Below, one piece after another: positions 5,849 through 5,861 of a DNA stretch of 5,861 bases. The position numbers and the translations under genes were made by a program. How positions within the stretch are numbered: position 1 is the first letter of the stretch; every line of letters begins with the position of its first letter. The notes beneath the pieces are model-generated. The model was not told the origin of the DNA and searched no databases. It worked only from the letters and a program-made list of their open reading frames with translations. This DNA comes from Thermoprotei archaeon (GTDB taxonomy: Archaea > Thermoproteota > Thermoprotei_A > Sulfolobales > Fervidicoccaceae): assembly GCA_022759165.1 (NCBI GenBank), contig JAEMPT010000070.1, positions 1 to 5,861 on the forward strand, written 5' to 3'.

Positions 5849-5861
5849 GGGGGTTAAGGGG
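5849..5861 (+). other. G-rich edge sequence complementary to the tRNA-half tail
   Basis: The last 13 plus-strand bases, GGGGGTTAAGGGG, can pair with the C-rich tail (5288-5300, minus strand) in 12 of 13 positions, two of them G-U, with one A-C mismatch. Equivalently it matches 10 of 12 bases of plus-strand 5289-5300 as a direct repeat. It could be the start of a 3'-half leader, one copy of a short direct repeat, or a low-complexity coincidence. The window stops before this can be resolved. Confidence 0.25.

Noticed and set aside
1..5861. CRISPR array or toxin-antitoxin module (the 110-residue gene with the nucleotidyltransferase as a MNT/HEPN-type pair)
   Set aside because: No spaced repeats are present. 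The two genes are about 550 bases apart, and the small protein lacks the HEPN Rx4-6H motif (it contains no histidine).

Overview
The window looks archaeal, most likely from a thermophilic member of the Thermoproteota/TACK group. The DNA is AT-rich, and arginine is mostly AGA/AGG and isoleucine often ATA. Candidate TATA/BRE boxes lie 25-50 bases upstream of genes. Three of the four starts have a GGTG ribosome-binding motif 6-7 bases ahead of them, and one of those starts is TTG. The radical SAM and nucleotidyltransferase proteins resemble families I know mainly from archaea. I cannot name the species.

All four intact protein genes are on the minus strand. Reading right to left (direction of transcription) they are: a 110-residue acidic protein of unknown function (5451-5783); a 238-residue nucleotidyltransferase with a C-terminal helix-turn-helix-like region (4181-4897); a 353-residue radical SAM protein of the archaeal PFL-activase-related type (3076-4137, TTG start); and a class II, adenosylcobalamin-dependent ribonucleotide reductase (81-2642). 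The nucleotidyltransferase and radical SAM genes are 43 bases apart and probably cotranscribed. The reductase and the 110-residue gene appear to have their own promoters.

Two intergenic regions hold decayed or unusual material. Region 2808-3075 has a short plus-strand reading frame resembling the middle of an IS5/IS4-type transposase, with no start and no remainder. Region 4898-5450 is the most interesting part. On the minus strand at 5307-5344 there is a near-perfect 5' half of a tRNA-Gln(UUG), from the first acceptor base through base 37 of the anticodon loop. It has a TATA-like box about 34 bases upstream and a C-rich tail directly downstream, but no matching 3' half in the window. This is the arrangement expected of a split (trans-spliced) tRNA half gene; a tRNA-associated integration scar is the main alternative. 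A G-rich stretch at the extreme right edge (5849-5861, plus strand) could pair with the C-rich tail at 12 of 13 positions, so the partner half may begin just outside the window.

Functionally, the reductase supplies deoxynucleotides and the tRNA half would contribute to glutamine decoding. The radical SAM/nucleotidyltransferase pair has no known substrate.
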